Positions 1 through 8,265 of a DNA stretch of 64,000 nt are shown piece by piece. This stretch comes from Bog-473 sp963821755 (GTDB lineage Bacteria; Actinomycetota; Acidimicrobiia; Acidimicrobiales; RAAP-2). The first letter of the stretch is position 1. Every line of letters starts with the position of its first letter. Location: positions 62,001 to 126,000 of the forward strand of contig CAWGEX010000003.1 of NCBI GenBank assembly GCA_963821755.1, read 5' to 3'. A program made the translations under genes and the position numbers. The notes beneath the pieces are model-generated. The model was not told the DNA's origin and searched no databases. It was given only the letters and a program-made list of their open reading frames with translations.

Positions 1-2
1 GT

Positions 3-1715
3 CCCGTCAATGGATTCGGCCAACCTGGGCCAACCGGACCCTGCGCCGCGACACCGGTGAAGGTCGACCTTCCACCCGGCGTCAACCCGACGGCCATCGC
101 GACCTCTGGGGAAACCGAGGCCCAGCCGTCGTCGGCATACGCGATCGGCTCCAATGGGAAGCTCTACGCCTGGGGCGACAACAGCTCGGGCCAGCTTGGG
201 GACGGCAACACAAGTGAAAGCGACGCACCAGTTGTTGTCTCGCTGCCTTCTGGCGTCACACCGACAGCGATTGCTGGAGGGACCCAAGCGGCTTACGCCA
301 TCGGCTCGGACGGGAAGCTCTACGCGTGGGGTGAAAACGGCGTGGGCGCACTTGGCAACGGCACGACCACCTCCTCCGACACCCCGGTGGTGGTTTCGCT
401 GCCGCCGGGTGTGACCCCGAAGGTAATCTCCGGTGGAGGCGGAGCCGTGATTGGCGGCTTCGGCTACATGGTCGGCTCGGACGGGAACCTCTACGCGTGG
501 GGCTACAACGGCGACGGCGAACTGGGTGATGGCACCACCACAGGCCCAGAGATTTGCACAGTTACTCTTCCCCCTCCTTTTGTGAGCGAGCAGTTCCCCT
601 GCAGCACCACGCCGGTAAAGGTATCCCTTCCGCCGAGCGTGACTGCGCCCGCCATCGCCGGGAACGCCAGGGGTGGCACCGCCCTGGGATCGGACGGGAA
701 CCTCTACGCCTGGGGACAAGGCCAACTCGGCAACGGATCTTCCGGCGGTAGCGACACGCCGGTGTTGGTCTCAGTTCCCTCCGGGAGTGTCGGGGTTTCA
801 CTGGGCCAGGGTTCCTCCGCAACAGTCAGTTACGCGATCGTCAATGCGCCAAACGTTGCGCCTACCGTCACCACTCAACCAACCAGCCAGTCCGTCAAGG
901 CGGGCCTGTCCGCGACCTTCACCGCCGCGGCCAGTGGCCTCCCCACCCCCACGGTGCAGTGGAAGGTCTCCACCGACGGCGGAGCCACCTTCTCTCCGGT
1001 GACCGGAGCAACAACCGACGCCTTGACCATCCCGGCTGTCACGACGGCCGAGAACGGTAACCAGTACGAGGCGGTGTTTACCAACGGGTTGGGCTCGGCC
1101 ACGACAAACCCGGCAGCGCTCACGGTCATACCTCCGGTAGCGCCGACGATCACCACCCAGCCGAGCAATCAGACCGACATTCCCGGCCAGATTGCGACCT
1201 TCACAGCAACAGCCAGCGGTGACCCCACTCCCACGGTGGTGTGGCAGGTCTCCTATGACGGGGGATCGACATGGTCCAACATCGTGGGGAATTCCACGTC
1301 GAATTCGACCACGCTCAGCGGGCCCATCTACGGCACGTTTGAGAACGGTTGGCAGGTCCGGGCCGTCTTCACCAACATTGCTGGCTCGGCAACGACGAAC
1401 CCGGCCACGCTGACGGTCCTATCGCCGGTAACACCGACGATCACCACCCAGCCCATCGATCAGACCGCCAGTCCCGGCCAGATGGCCACCTTTACGGCAG
1501 CGGCCAGCGGCACCCCGACTCCCACGGTGCAGTGGCAGGTCTCCTATGACGGGGGATCGACATGGTCCGACATCATGGGAAATCCCACGTCCGTTGGGAC
1601 AACCTTGAGCGGGGTCATCTTCGGCACCTTTGAGAACGGTTGGCAGGTTCGGGCCGTGTTCACCAACGGGTCGGGGTCTGCCACGACCAAACCGGCCACA
1701 CTGACGGTCCCCTAG
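3..1715 (+). CDS. RCC1-repeat / Ig-like repeat surface protein (5' end outside window)
   Basis: The frame is open to the window edge, so about 570 residues of a longer protein are visible. The first 260 or so residues hold RCC1-type beta-propeller repeats, each with a G-S-D/N-G-K/N-L-Y-A-W-G core followed by a G-x-L-G-x-G turn. Then come three Ig-like domains of about 97 residues, each starting T-x-T-T-Q-P and ending A-T/A-L-T-V. Proteins of this build are usually secreted or surface adhesins; that role is inferred, as no signal peptide or anchor is in view. Domains 2 and 3 are near-copies at the DNA level (291-bp period), a sign of recent domain duplication. The stop is at 1713-1715. Confidence 0.8.
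   Translation, partial: PVNGFGQPGPTGPCAATPVKVDLPPGVNPTAIATSGETEAQPSSAYAIGSNGKLYAWGDNSSGQLGDGNTSESDAPVVVSLPSGVTPTAIAGGTQAAYAIGSDGKLYAWGENGVGALGNGTTTSSDTPVVVSLPPGVTPKVISGGGGAVIGGFGYMVGSDGNLYAWGYNGDGELGDGTTTGPEICTVTLPPPFVSEQFPCSTTPVKVSLPPSVTAPAIAGNARGGTALGSDGNLYAWGQGQLGNGSSGGSDTPVLVSVPSGSVGVSLGQGSSATVSYAIVNAPNVAPTVTTQPTSQSVKAGLSATFTAAASGLPTPTVQWKVSTDGGATFSPVTGATTDALTIPAVTTAENGNQYEAVFTNGLGSATTNPAALTVIPPVAPTITTQPSNQTDIPGQIATFTATASGDPTPTVVWQVSYDGGSTWSNIVGNSTSNSTTLSGPIYGTFENGWQVRAVFTNIAGSATTNPATLTVLSPVTPTITTQPIDQTASPGQMATFTAAASGTPTPTVQWQVSYDGGSTWSDIMGNPTSVGTTLSGVIFGTFENGWQVRAVFTNGSGSATTKPATLTVP
1140..1712 (+). repeat. Two tandem copies of a 291-bp Ig-domain unit
   Basis: The segment starting at about 1145 (gacgatcaccaccc) recurs at about 1436. 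Long stretches are nearly identical, including the block around the W-Q-V-S-Y-D-G-G-S-T-W codons. The period of 291 bp is exactly 97 codons, so copy number can change without breaking the reading frame. The first Ig domain (about 855-1135) is more diverged. Confidence 0.7.
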
Positions 1716-1863
1716 ACCTTGGGGTCGGAGTAGGGGTTGTGCGCCGACTATGAGGCTCAGATCATGTCGGCCGCCTACGGTGCGGAGGCATCCAAATCTG
1801 GCCCAGTCTCTGTCAAGCGGAGTCGGCCTCGTTCGGCAGAGTCGTATCTAGGTGCTTTCGAAT

Positions 1864-2263
1864 CTAACCACCGAAATGTTTTTCTAACAAGCGATGCGCG
1901 CCCACTAGTTCGTCAGTGCGCAGCTCGCACGAGCACACCTTCGTCGAGCCCTCCAGCGCCTTCCATAGCCCGACCCACTGCACTGGCTCCATACTCCCAT
2001 GTAGCGCAACCGGAGGCCGTTCCGCTGACAGCCGGATGAACTGCACGAGCCCGGTGCGTTGTCTGGCGAGGGTCAGCCACTCAGGCTCCCTGTAATTTCA
2101 CGTTCCGCTCTGTCGGCACTCGAGCGTCGTCGGCGAGAAGTTGTCGCCACACTCGCCACATTCGCCGCACCGATCTGGGCTTGACCAATGTGCCCACCAC
2201 GCCGGTTAGGTCACCCACGAGGATCCTCGCATTCTTAGAGGCACAAAAGGAGGCAGAAGTCAT
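1864..2263 (-). pseudogene. Possible decayed small gene with a zinc-ribbon-like stretch
   Basis: The 685-bp stretch 1716-2401 has no convincing intact gene. On the minus strand one frame ends at 1864 and encodes about 60 residues after a GTG at 2046. The same frame upstream reads through a Cys-rich stretch (C-G-E-C-G-E-C-G-D-N-F, later E-C-R) interrupted by a TGA at 2098-2100. Alternatively, a one-base excess in the AAA at the crossing point would join it to the ORF beginning at 2263, giving about 132 residues. Either way it looks like a broken or mis-sequenced small gene. I recognise no family. The rest of 1716-2401 shows nothing I can support. Confidence 0.25.
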
Positions 2264-2401
2264 CGGTCATCGGACTTGTGGAGCCAGGCTCCGGCACCGA
2301 AAGCGTGAACGCCCGCGACCGTAGCTGCGGATCACCTCCAACAGCGATGCCGGTCCAGCCGCGGGAGAACGCAGATTCGTCGGGCTCAGCCGGCAAGGAA
2401 C

Positions 2402-3773
2402 TCAGCCGCGCAAGAACTCCGCCACCCGGAAGGCCAGATCGAGTGACTGGCGGGCGTTGAGCCGGGGATCGCAGGTGGTGGTGTAGCGGACGTCGAGGTC
2501 ACCCTCGAAGATCTCCTCGGCGCCGCCCAGGCATTCGGTCACGTCGTCGCCCGTGAGCTCCACGTGCACACCGCCCGGCCAGGTGCCGGCGGCGCGATGG
2601 ACGGCAAAGAACGAGCGCAGCTCGCCCAAGATGTCATCGAAGCGCCGCGTCTTGCGCCCGCCCTCGCTGGCGAAGGTGTTGCCGTGCATGGGGTCGCACG
2701 TCCACACGACCGGATGGTCGGCACCGCCCACGGCGGCCAGGAGCGGAGGCAACAGGTCCTCGACCCGGTCCCGCCCAAAGCGGGTGATCAGCGTCAGGCG
2801 CCCGGGCTCGCGCCCGGGGTTGAGTCGCTCGCACAGGGCGACGGCCTCGTCGGGCGTGCAGTTCGGTCCGATCTTGACCGCCAGGGGATTGATGACACCG
2901 GAGAGGAATTCGACGTGGGCGCCGTCGAGTTGGCGTGTCCGCTCGCCGATCCACAGGAGGTGCGCGGAACAGTCGATCCAATCGTCGGAGAGCGAGTCCT
3001 GGCGGGTGAGCGCCTCCTCGTACGGCAGTATCAACGCGTCGTGGCTCGTCCAGAAGTCGACCTGGTGCAGGCCGTCTTCGGCGCCGAGGTCGATCCCGCA
3101 GGCCGCCATGAAGCGCAGGGCGCGGTCGATCTCCGACGCCACCAGTTCGTAGCGTTGTCCCTCGGCGGAGGAGGCCACGAACTGCTGGTTCCACTGATGC
3201 ACCTGGGACAGATCGGCGAAGCCGCCCTTGGTGAAGGCGCGCAGCAGGTTGAGGGTGGAAGCGGACTGATGGTACGCCGCGACCAGGCGGAGGGGGTCGG
3301 GCCGGCGGGCGTCGACGTCGAAGGCGTCGTCATTGACCATGTGGCCCCGGAACACATCGAGCTCGGCGTCCCCGATCCGTTCGGTTGCGTTTGCTGCGCG
3401 GCTTGGCGAACTGGCCGGCTATCCGTCCCACCTTGACCACCGGCACACCGGCGGCGTAGGTCAGGGCCACCGCCATCTGCAGAATGATCTTGAGCTTGTC
3501 CCGGATGGAGTCGGCCGAGAATTCGGCGAAGGACTCGGCGCAGTCGCCGGCTTGGAGGAGGAAGGCTCGTCCATTGGCCACGTCGGCCAGCTGAGAGGTC
3601 AAGCGCCGGGCCTCACCGGCGAAAATCAACGGCGGCAGGGTGGCCAGCTGGGCCTCGGCCTGCTTGAGGGCCTCGGCATCGGGCCATTGCGGCTGCTGCG
3701 CGGCGGACAATTGCCGCCATGACGCGGCACTCCACGGAGTGGTCGCCGGAGTGGATGCCGGTGCGCTCGCCAT
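2402..3773 (-). CDS. 3-deoxy-7-phosphoheptulonate synthase, class II (frameshifted)
   Basis: This enzyme condenses phosphoenolpyruvate and erythrose-4-phosphate, the first step of the shikimate pathway. The N-terminal part (from ATG 3773) has the W-S-x-x-S-W-R start, L-L-Q-A-G-D-C-A-E-S-F, V-V-K-V-G-R-I-A-G-Q-F-A-K-P-R-S. The C-terminal part has F-R-G-H-M-V-N-D-D-A, A-Y-H-Q-S-A-S-T-L-N, F-W-T-S-H-D-A-L, K-I-G-P-N-C-T-P and D-P-M-H-G-N-T. The two halves lie in different frames. Removing one T from TTT 3390-3392 (an A in coding sense) gives a continuous product of about 456 residues, the normal class II length. It is divergent from the LLM oxidoreductase, 32 bp away. Function is secure; whether the frameshift is real is doubtful. 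Confidence 0.9.
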
Positions 3774-3805
3774 CGGACCAGGCTAACGCCATAGGATCGC
3801 CCCTC

Positions 3806-4735
3806 ATGGCACCCTTCCGATTCGCCGTGCAGGTGTCGAACGCCGCCTCCACCGACGCATGGAGGGCATTGGCGCGGAGATCCGAAAATCTGGGCTACTC
3901 GACGCTTTACATGCCTGACCACATGGAAGATCAGTGGGCGCCTCTCATCGCCCTGACCGTGGCCGCCGAGGCCACCACCACGCTGCGGGTGGGCACCCTC
4001 GTCCTCGACAATGACTTTCGCCACCCCGTCGTGCTGGCCAAGGAGGCCGCCACCATGGACGTGGTGACCGGCGGTCGCTTCGAGTTGGGCATGGGCGCCG
4101 GGTGGATGCGCTCCGACTACGAGGCGTCGGGCATTCCCATGGAACCCGCCGCCGTGCGGATCGCCAAGCTGGCCGAGGGGCTCGAGATCATGCGGGCGAT
4201 GTGGCGGGACGGGAAGGCCACCTTCGACGGGCAGTACTACCGGGTCAACGAGGCCAAGGGGACACCAGCCCCGACGACGAGCGGTGGGCCGCCGCTGGTC
4301 ATCGGCGGCGGGAGCAAGCGCATCTTGACGCTGGCCGGCCAGGTCGCCGACACCGTCAGCATCGTGCCCAGCCTGGCCGCCGGCGCCTTCGGGGTCGAGA
4401 TGGCGGCCGGGGCCGTGGTGGAGAAGTACACCGACCGGGTGGCGTGGGCCCGGGAGGCGGCGGGGGATCGGGCCGACCAGCTCGAGTTCCAATGCTGGAC
4501 GGCGGCCGTGCAGGTCGTGCCCAATGCGGCGGAGGTCTTCGACTCGCTGGCGGCCATGTTCGCACTCACCCCGGCCCAGCTGCGTGCCGCGCCCCTCGCC
4601 CTCATCGGCACGACCGAGGAGATCATCGAGACGCTGCAGGAGCGTCGGACCTCGTTGGGCTTCAGCTACATCGTGGTGCCCGAGGCCGCGATGGAGGCCT
4701 TCGGACCCGTGATCGCTGAACTTGCCGGCACCTGA
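3806..4735 (+). CDS. F420-dependent LLM-class (luciferase-like) oxidoreductase
   Basis: A 309-residue TIM-barrel protein of the luciferase-like monooxygenase superfamily, most like the F420-dependent subgroup common in actinobacteria (TIGR03621 type). Visible hallmarks are an N-terminal F-A-V-Q-V strand, L-R-V-G-T-L-V-L-D-N-D-F-R-H-P, then L-A-K-E-A-A-T-M-D-V-V-T-G-G-R-F-E-L-G-M-G-A-G-W, and P-P-L-V-I-G-G-G-S-K-R. The substrate cannot be read from sequence. ATG 3806 was chosen because the alignment with relatives starts there; the frame stays open further upstream but would overlap the start of the divergent DAHP synthase gene. nadD overlaps its 3' end by a few bases. Confidence 0.85.
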   Translation: MAPFRFAVQVSNAASTDAWRALARRSENLGYSTLYMPDHMEDQWAPLIALTVAAEATTTLRVGTLVLDNDFRHPVVLAKEAATMDVVTGGRFELGMGAGWMRSDYEASGIPMEPAAVRIAKLAEGLEIMRAMWRDGKATFDGQYYRVNEAKGTPAPTTSGGPPLVIGGGSKRILTLAGQVADTVSIVPSLAAGAFGVEMAAGAVVEKYTDRVAWAREAAGDRADQLEFQCWTAAVQVVPNAAEVFDSLAAMFALTPAQLRAAPLALIGTTEEIIETLQERRTSLGFSYIVVPEAAMEAFGPVIAELAGT

Positions 4736-5399
4736 GGGCGCGACGACGCAGGCCCACAAGGCCGACAGGGCCCACGAGGCGCAGAGGGTCGGCGAGGCCC
4801 AGAAGGTCGGGATCTTCGGCGGGACATTCGATCCCCCCCACGTGGGCCATGAGGCGGCCGCCCGCGCCATCCTGAGCGACCTGGATCTCGACCGCCTCCT
4901 CCTCATGGTGGCCAACGACCCGTGGCAGAAGTCGCCCACTCGGCCCATCACCCCGGCCGAGGATCGCTTCGCCATGACCCAGGCCCTGGCCGAGTCCATT
5001 CCGGGAGCCAGCGCCAGCCGGCTCGAGATCGACCGGGGCGGTCCGACCTACAGCATCGAGACGGTCGAGGCCGTGCTGGGTCAGGCCTCCCGGGAGGGGC
5101 AACCCGAGCCCCAGGTCTTCCTGGTGGTCGGGGCCGATCTGGTGCCTGAGCTGGGCACGTGGGAACGGGCGGCCGACCTGGCCCGACTGGTCACCCTGGC
5201 CGTGGTGTCACGCCCGTCCACACCTCGACCGGCGGCCCCGCCCGGCTGGGACGTGCGTTGGGTCGATGGGCCCCAGGTCGACGTCTCCAGCTCGAAGATA
5301 CGGGAAATCCTGGCTCGGGGCGGCCCGGTCGACGGATTGGTGCCTCCGGCGGTAATGCTGTGCATGGGCCGCCGGGATCTGTACGCTGTCGGCAGATGA
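4722..5399 (+). CDS. nadD: nicotinate-nucleotide adenylyltransferase
   Basis: It transfers AMP from ATP to nicotinate mononucleotide, giving deamido-NAD, in cytosolic NAD synthesis. The nucleotidyltransferase signature G-I-F-G-G-T-F-D-P-P-H-V-G-H is near residue 30, and the C-terminal D-V-S-S-S-K-I-R-E-I-L matches the family ISSTxIR motif. It is about 225 residues. The start is TTG 4722, overlapping the upstream stop; a later start close to the G-I-F-G-G motif is possible, because the first 28 residues are Ala/Glu/Lys-rich and not conserved. It is the first gene of a nadD - small membrane protein - rsfS operon, the usual actinobacterial order. Confidence 0.92.
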   Translation: MPAPEGATTQAHKADRAHEAQRVGEAQKVGIFGGTFDPPHVGHEAAARAILSDLDLDRLLLMVANDPWQKSPTRPITPAEDRFAMTQALAESIPGASASRLEIDRGGPTYSIETVEAVLGQASREGQPEPQVFLVVGADLVPELGTWERAADLARLVTLAVVSRPSTPRPAAPPGWDVRWVDGPQVDVSSSKIREILARGGPVDGLVPPAVMLCMGRRDLYAVGR

Positions 5400-5614
5400 G
5401 CGCCCTACCGGCCCAGATCACCGAGCAACATCGGGGACCCGAATTCGTTGCCGTGCCGGTGCGCCAGCCCGACTCCCGAGCCCATCTCCGGGCCGAGCGG
5501 CGGGCCGCCCAGCGGGCCGAGCGGCGGTCACGACGGAACTGGGCCATCGGTAGTTGTGTTCTCCTCGGTGCTTCCTTCGCTCTCACCGTGGGGATCTTGG
5601 AAGTGCTCCATTGA
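5396..5614 (+). CDS. small single-pass membrane protein between nadD and rsfS
   Basis: A 72-residue protein. The first 47 residues are hydrophilic and Arg/Ala-rich (R-A-E-R-R-A-A-Q-R-A-E-R-R). They are followed by one transmembrane segment of about 20 residues (N-W-A-I-G-S-C-V-L-L-G-A-S-F-A-L) and a short tail. The positive-inside rule puts the N terminus in the cytoplasm. ATG 5396 overlaps the nadD stop (ATGA), and its stop overlaps the TTG start of rsfS, so translation is probably coupled. Larger LytR-type or small membrane proteins often occupy this slot in actinobacteria; I recognise no specific family. Confidence 0.6.
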   Translation: MSALPAQITEQHRGPEFVAVPVRQPDSRAHLRAERRAAQRAERRSRRNWAIGSCVLLGASFALTVGILEVLH

Positions 5615-6000
5615 GCGCAGATGTCGAAGGTGTCGATCTGGTCCCCGCGGCGGCCATGACGGCGGCGCACTCGGCCGATGCCAAGCTCGGCGAGAACACG
5701 GTGGTGCTGGCCATGACCGAGCTCTTCGGAGTCGTCGATGCCTTCGTGATCACCAGCGCCTCGAACAGCCGCCACGTCCGCACGTTGGTCGAGGAGATCG
5801 AGAGCGCGGTCAAGGAGACGCACCAGCAGGCGCCGGTGCGGATCGAGGGGCTCTCGGACGCCACCTGGGTCCTCATGGACTACGGCGACTTCATCGCCCA
5901 CGTGTTCTTGCAGGAGACCCGCGAGTACTACGACCTCGAGCATCTCTGGTCCGGTGCGCCCCGGATCCACTGGCGCGACGCCGTGGAGCACGCCGGCTAA
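5611..6000 (+). CDS. rsfS: ribosomal silencing factor RsfS
   Basis: RsfS binds ribosomal protein L14 and blocks joining of the 30S and 50S subunits when nutrients are scarce. The product of about 129 residues shows the family core: D-A-F-V-I-T-S-A-S-N-S-R-H-V, then E-G-L-S-D-A-T-W-V-L-M-D-Y-G-D-F-I-A-H-V-F, and R-E-Y-Y-D-L-E-H-L-W near the end. The likely start is TTG 5611, whose last bases overlap the upstream stop; ATG 5656 is a shorter alternative. It is the last gene of the nadD operon and ends 3 bp from the convergent GerMN gene. Confidence 0.92.
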   Translation: MSADVEGVDLVPAAAMTAAHSADAKLGENTVVLAMTELFGVVDAFVITSASNSRHVRTLVEEIESAVKETHQQAPVRIEGLSDATWVLMDYGDFIAHVFLQETREYYDLEHLWSGAPRIHWRDAVEHAG

Positions 6001-6003
6001 GAG

Positions 6004-6624
6004 TCAGGGAGCCGCCGGCGTCGCGGTCGTGGCGGTGGTCGGCACCGTGACGAACTGCAGGACGTTGACCGGACCGAGCACCTCGGCGCCGCTGGCGACG
6101 GGCACACTGGTGCGCACGCCGGCGATCTCGAAGATCACGCCCGTGCCGATGCCATTCTGCGCGGCCACCGTGGACACGACCTGGGAGACGGCGATCTCCG
6201 TGGCCGCCCCGGTGATTTCGGCGAAGGCGCTGTTGAAGTTCACGGTGACGGTGGTGCCGACGCTGGTCACCGAGAGCACCTGCACCGAGCTCGGGATGGC
6301 GGTGGTGATCCCGGCGACCGCTTCGGAGTTGGTCGGGCCCACCACCAATGACTTGATCACCGAGGACAGGGGCGCCGGAGAAGGGATCAACCGCTGCACC
6401 CCTTCGATCTGTTGATTGGCGCCCAGTAAGAAGATCTTCACCGGTACCAGCGAAGCGAGCGGGGGCTGGGTCGTCGACGTGGTGGGGGACTGCGGGCCGA
6501 GGAGGTTGAACGGGACATGGTTGGGTGCGATGGTGCTCGGTCGGCTCTGGGTCGGGATGGCACACCCGGCGGCCGCCAGCCCGGCGACCAGCACGGCGCC
6601 GAGGAGTCGCACGCGCCTCACCAT
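6004..6624 (-). CDS. GerMN-domain lipoprotein (LpqB-like) downstream of mtrAB
   Basis: A 206-residue secreted lipoprotein. A basic N terminus and hydrophobic stretch lead to the lipobox L-A-A-A-G-C, with Cys at about residue 21. After a Thr/Pro-rich linker comes one GerMN domain (K-I-F-L-L-G-A-N through V-N-F-N-S-A-F and A-Q-N-G-I-G). In the canonical mtrA-mtrB-lpqB operon, LpqB modulates the sensor MtrB. This protein keeps the position and the GerMN domain but is much shorter than typical LpqB (about 580 residues), lacking the beta-propeller part. It overlaps the mtrB-like gene by 7 bp, so it is co-transcribed and probably translationally coupled. Confidence 0.75.
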   Translation of the reverse strand: MVRRVRLLGAVLVAGLAAAGCAIPTQSRPSTIAPNHVPFNLLGPQSPTTSTTQPPLASLVPVKIFLLGANQQIEGVQRLIPSPAPLSSVIKSLVVGPTNSEAVAGITTAIPSSVQVLSVTSVGTTVTVNFNSAFAEITGAATEIAVSQVVSTVAAQNGIGTGVIFEIAGVRTSVPVASGAEVLGPVNVLQFVTVPTTATTATPAAP

Positions 6625-8264
6625 TCGGAGCCATCCGGCGCATCCGACCCCACCGGCGCATCCGGCGCACCGGACGTATCCGACGCATTCGACTCGTCCA
6701 TGCCATCCGTCCCATCCGACGCGTCATCGGTGGTCGCCACCGGGAGGGCGATCACAAAGCGGGCCCCACCCGAAGGCGCGTCTTCCACCCGCACGCGTCC
6801 GTGCATGAGGCGCACATGTTCGGCCACCAGGGCCAGCCCGAGTCCCGAGCCGGTACCCGTGCCCCGCCGGCCCGAGACCGGACCGCGGAAGAATCGCTCG
6901 AACACCTTGCTTCGCTCCAAGGGTTCGATACCCGGACCGTCGTCTTCCACGCCGATCTCCACCTCCCCCAGACCGGGCCCGCCGTGGTCCCCACCGGCAC
7001 CCGTGCCTGCACCGTTGCCGGCGGCACCCTCGAGCACACCGCCTCCACCGTGGCCGGTGGCCACAGCGGTCACGCTGACCACGGTGGCCCCGCCGCCGTA
7101 GTTGGCGGCGTTCTCCAGCAGGTTGGCCATCACGCGCTCGAACCTCCGTTTGTCGACGTCCACCCGAAGTGATCGCACCCCCTCGCCGAGGACCACACGC
7201 GGCCGGGCGGTTTCGTCGCCCAGGCTGCGCATGCCGGCGTCGACGGCCCGTTGCACGAGTTCACACACGTTGACTTCCTGCAGGGAGACATCGACCGAGC
7301 CGGCATCGGCGCGCGACATCTCCAGCAGGTCACCGACCATGCGTTGGAACCGCCGCAGATCCTCCCCCAGCAACTGCAGCGCGCTCTGGGCCCGGGGTGG
7401 CAGCGTGTCGTGGTCCGCCTCGAGCACTTCGAGCGAAGCCGACAGCGTCGTCAATGGAGAGCGCAACTCGTGACTGACGTCGGAATTGAAGCGGGCCTCG
7501 CGCTCGATGCGCACCTGGAGCTCATCGACCATGGCGTTGAAGGATGTGGTCAGTCCCACCAGGTCGGAATCGGCCGGGTCGGATTTGAGCCGTGTGTCGA
7601 GTTGGCCACCGGCGATGGCCACAGCCGCCCGGGAGACCCCGGCCAGCGGACGGAGCGAACGATCACTGGCGAATCGGCCCAGTGCGGCCCCGAGCAACGT
7701 CGTGACGATGCCGGCCGCGATGAGGGCGAGCCCGAGGACACGCAGTGTGTGGTCGAGGTCCGAGAGTGAGAAGACCTCGAAGTAGGCGGCATGGACCGAA
7801 GGGATGGGCACGCCCACCGCGATCTGGGGCAGGCTCTGCGCCCCCTCCCGATAGGTCTGGGTGGCCGCCGACCCACCGAGGACCGCATTCCGCAGCCCGG
7901 TGGGGATGGACGATGCGCTCAGCGAGAGGGACGAGGAATACGGCTTTCCGTTGTAGATGAGGGCTGAATGGGAGTTCGAGCCGGCGTCGAGCGAGGCGAG
8001 AAGGTTGGATGGATTGGCGGATTGCTTGTTGACCGTCGAAAGGGTGCTCCGGAGCAACGTGGCGTTGGCAAAGGCCTGATGCTGGGCCGCCGACACGCGC
8101 TCGGCCACCAGGAAATGCCGGGTCGTGAAGTAGGACAGGCCACCCATGCTGAAGGACAGCGCCAGCGCGCCCAGCACGAAGATGGAGGTGATGCGGGCGC
8201 CGATGCCCAAACGCCGCCAGAACGGCGGACGACCGGCCGTCGGGACGGCCGTCGGGTCGGCCAC
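6618..8264 (-). CDS. mtrB: sensor histidine kinase, MtrB-like
   Basis: A 548-residue membrane sensor. Transmembrane segments lie near residues 27-48 and 175-197, enclosing an extracytoplasmic sensor of about 130 residues, followed by a HAMP region. The HisKA box S-D-V-S-H-E-L-R-S-P-L-T-T-L carries the phospho-accepting His. The ATPase domain shows N-L-L-E-N-A-A-N-Y (N box), D-D-G-P-G-I and G-T-G-S-G-L-G-L-A-L. A Gly-rich insertion sits between N and G1 boxes, and the tail is an Asp/Ser/Gly-rich low-complexity stretch. Position immediately after an MtrA-type regulator and before an LpqB-like gene supports MtrB, the cell-wall/division stress sensor. The signal sensed is unknown here. Confidence 0.82.
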   Translation of the reverse strand: MADPTAVPTAGRPPFWRRLGIGARITSIFVLGALALSFSMGGLSYFTTRHFLVAERVSAAQHQAFANATLLRSTLSTVNKQSANPSNLLASLDAGSNSHSALIYNGKPYSSSLSLSASSIPTGLRNAVLGGSAATQTYREGAQSLPQIAVGVPIPSVHAAYFEVFSLSDLDHTLRVLGLALIAAGIVTTLLGAALGRFASDRSLRPLAGVSRAAVAIAGGQLDTRLKSDPADSDLVGLTTSFNAMVDELQVRIEREARFNSDVSHELRSPLTTLSASLEVLEADHDTLPPRAQSALQLLGEDLRRFQRMVGDLLEMSRADAGSVDVSLQEVNVCELVQRAVDAGMRSLGDETARPRVVLGEGVRSLRVDVDKRRFERVMANLLENAANYGGGATVVSVTAVATGHGGGGVLEGAAGNGAGTGAGGDHGGPGLGEVEIGVEDDGPGIEPLERSKVFERFFRGPVSGRRGTGTGSGLGLALVAEHVRLMHGRVRVEDAPSGGARFVIALPVATTDDASDGTDGMDESNASDTSGAPDAPVGSDAPDGSEW

Positions 8265-8265
8265 C

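Noticed and set aside
1737..2039. A 100-codon plus-strand frame after the RCC1/Ig gene.
   Set aside because: It has no ribosome binding site, a Ser/Pro/Ala-rich random-like composition, and it overlaps the better minus-strand candidate.
2098..2100. TGA recoded as Trp or selenocysteine.
   Set aside because: TGA is a normal stop in nearly all genes of the window (for example nadD, rpsB, hflX), and no SECIS-like hairpin is apparent.
2278..2460. A 60-codon plus-strand frame overlapping the end of the DAHP synthase gene.
   Set aside because: It has no start signal or motifs and overlaps a conserved gene on the other strand.
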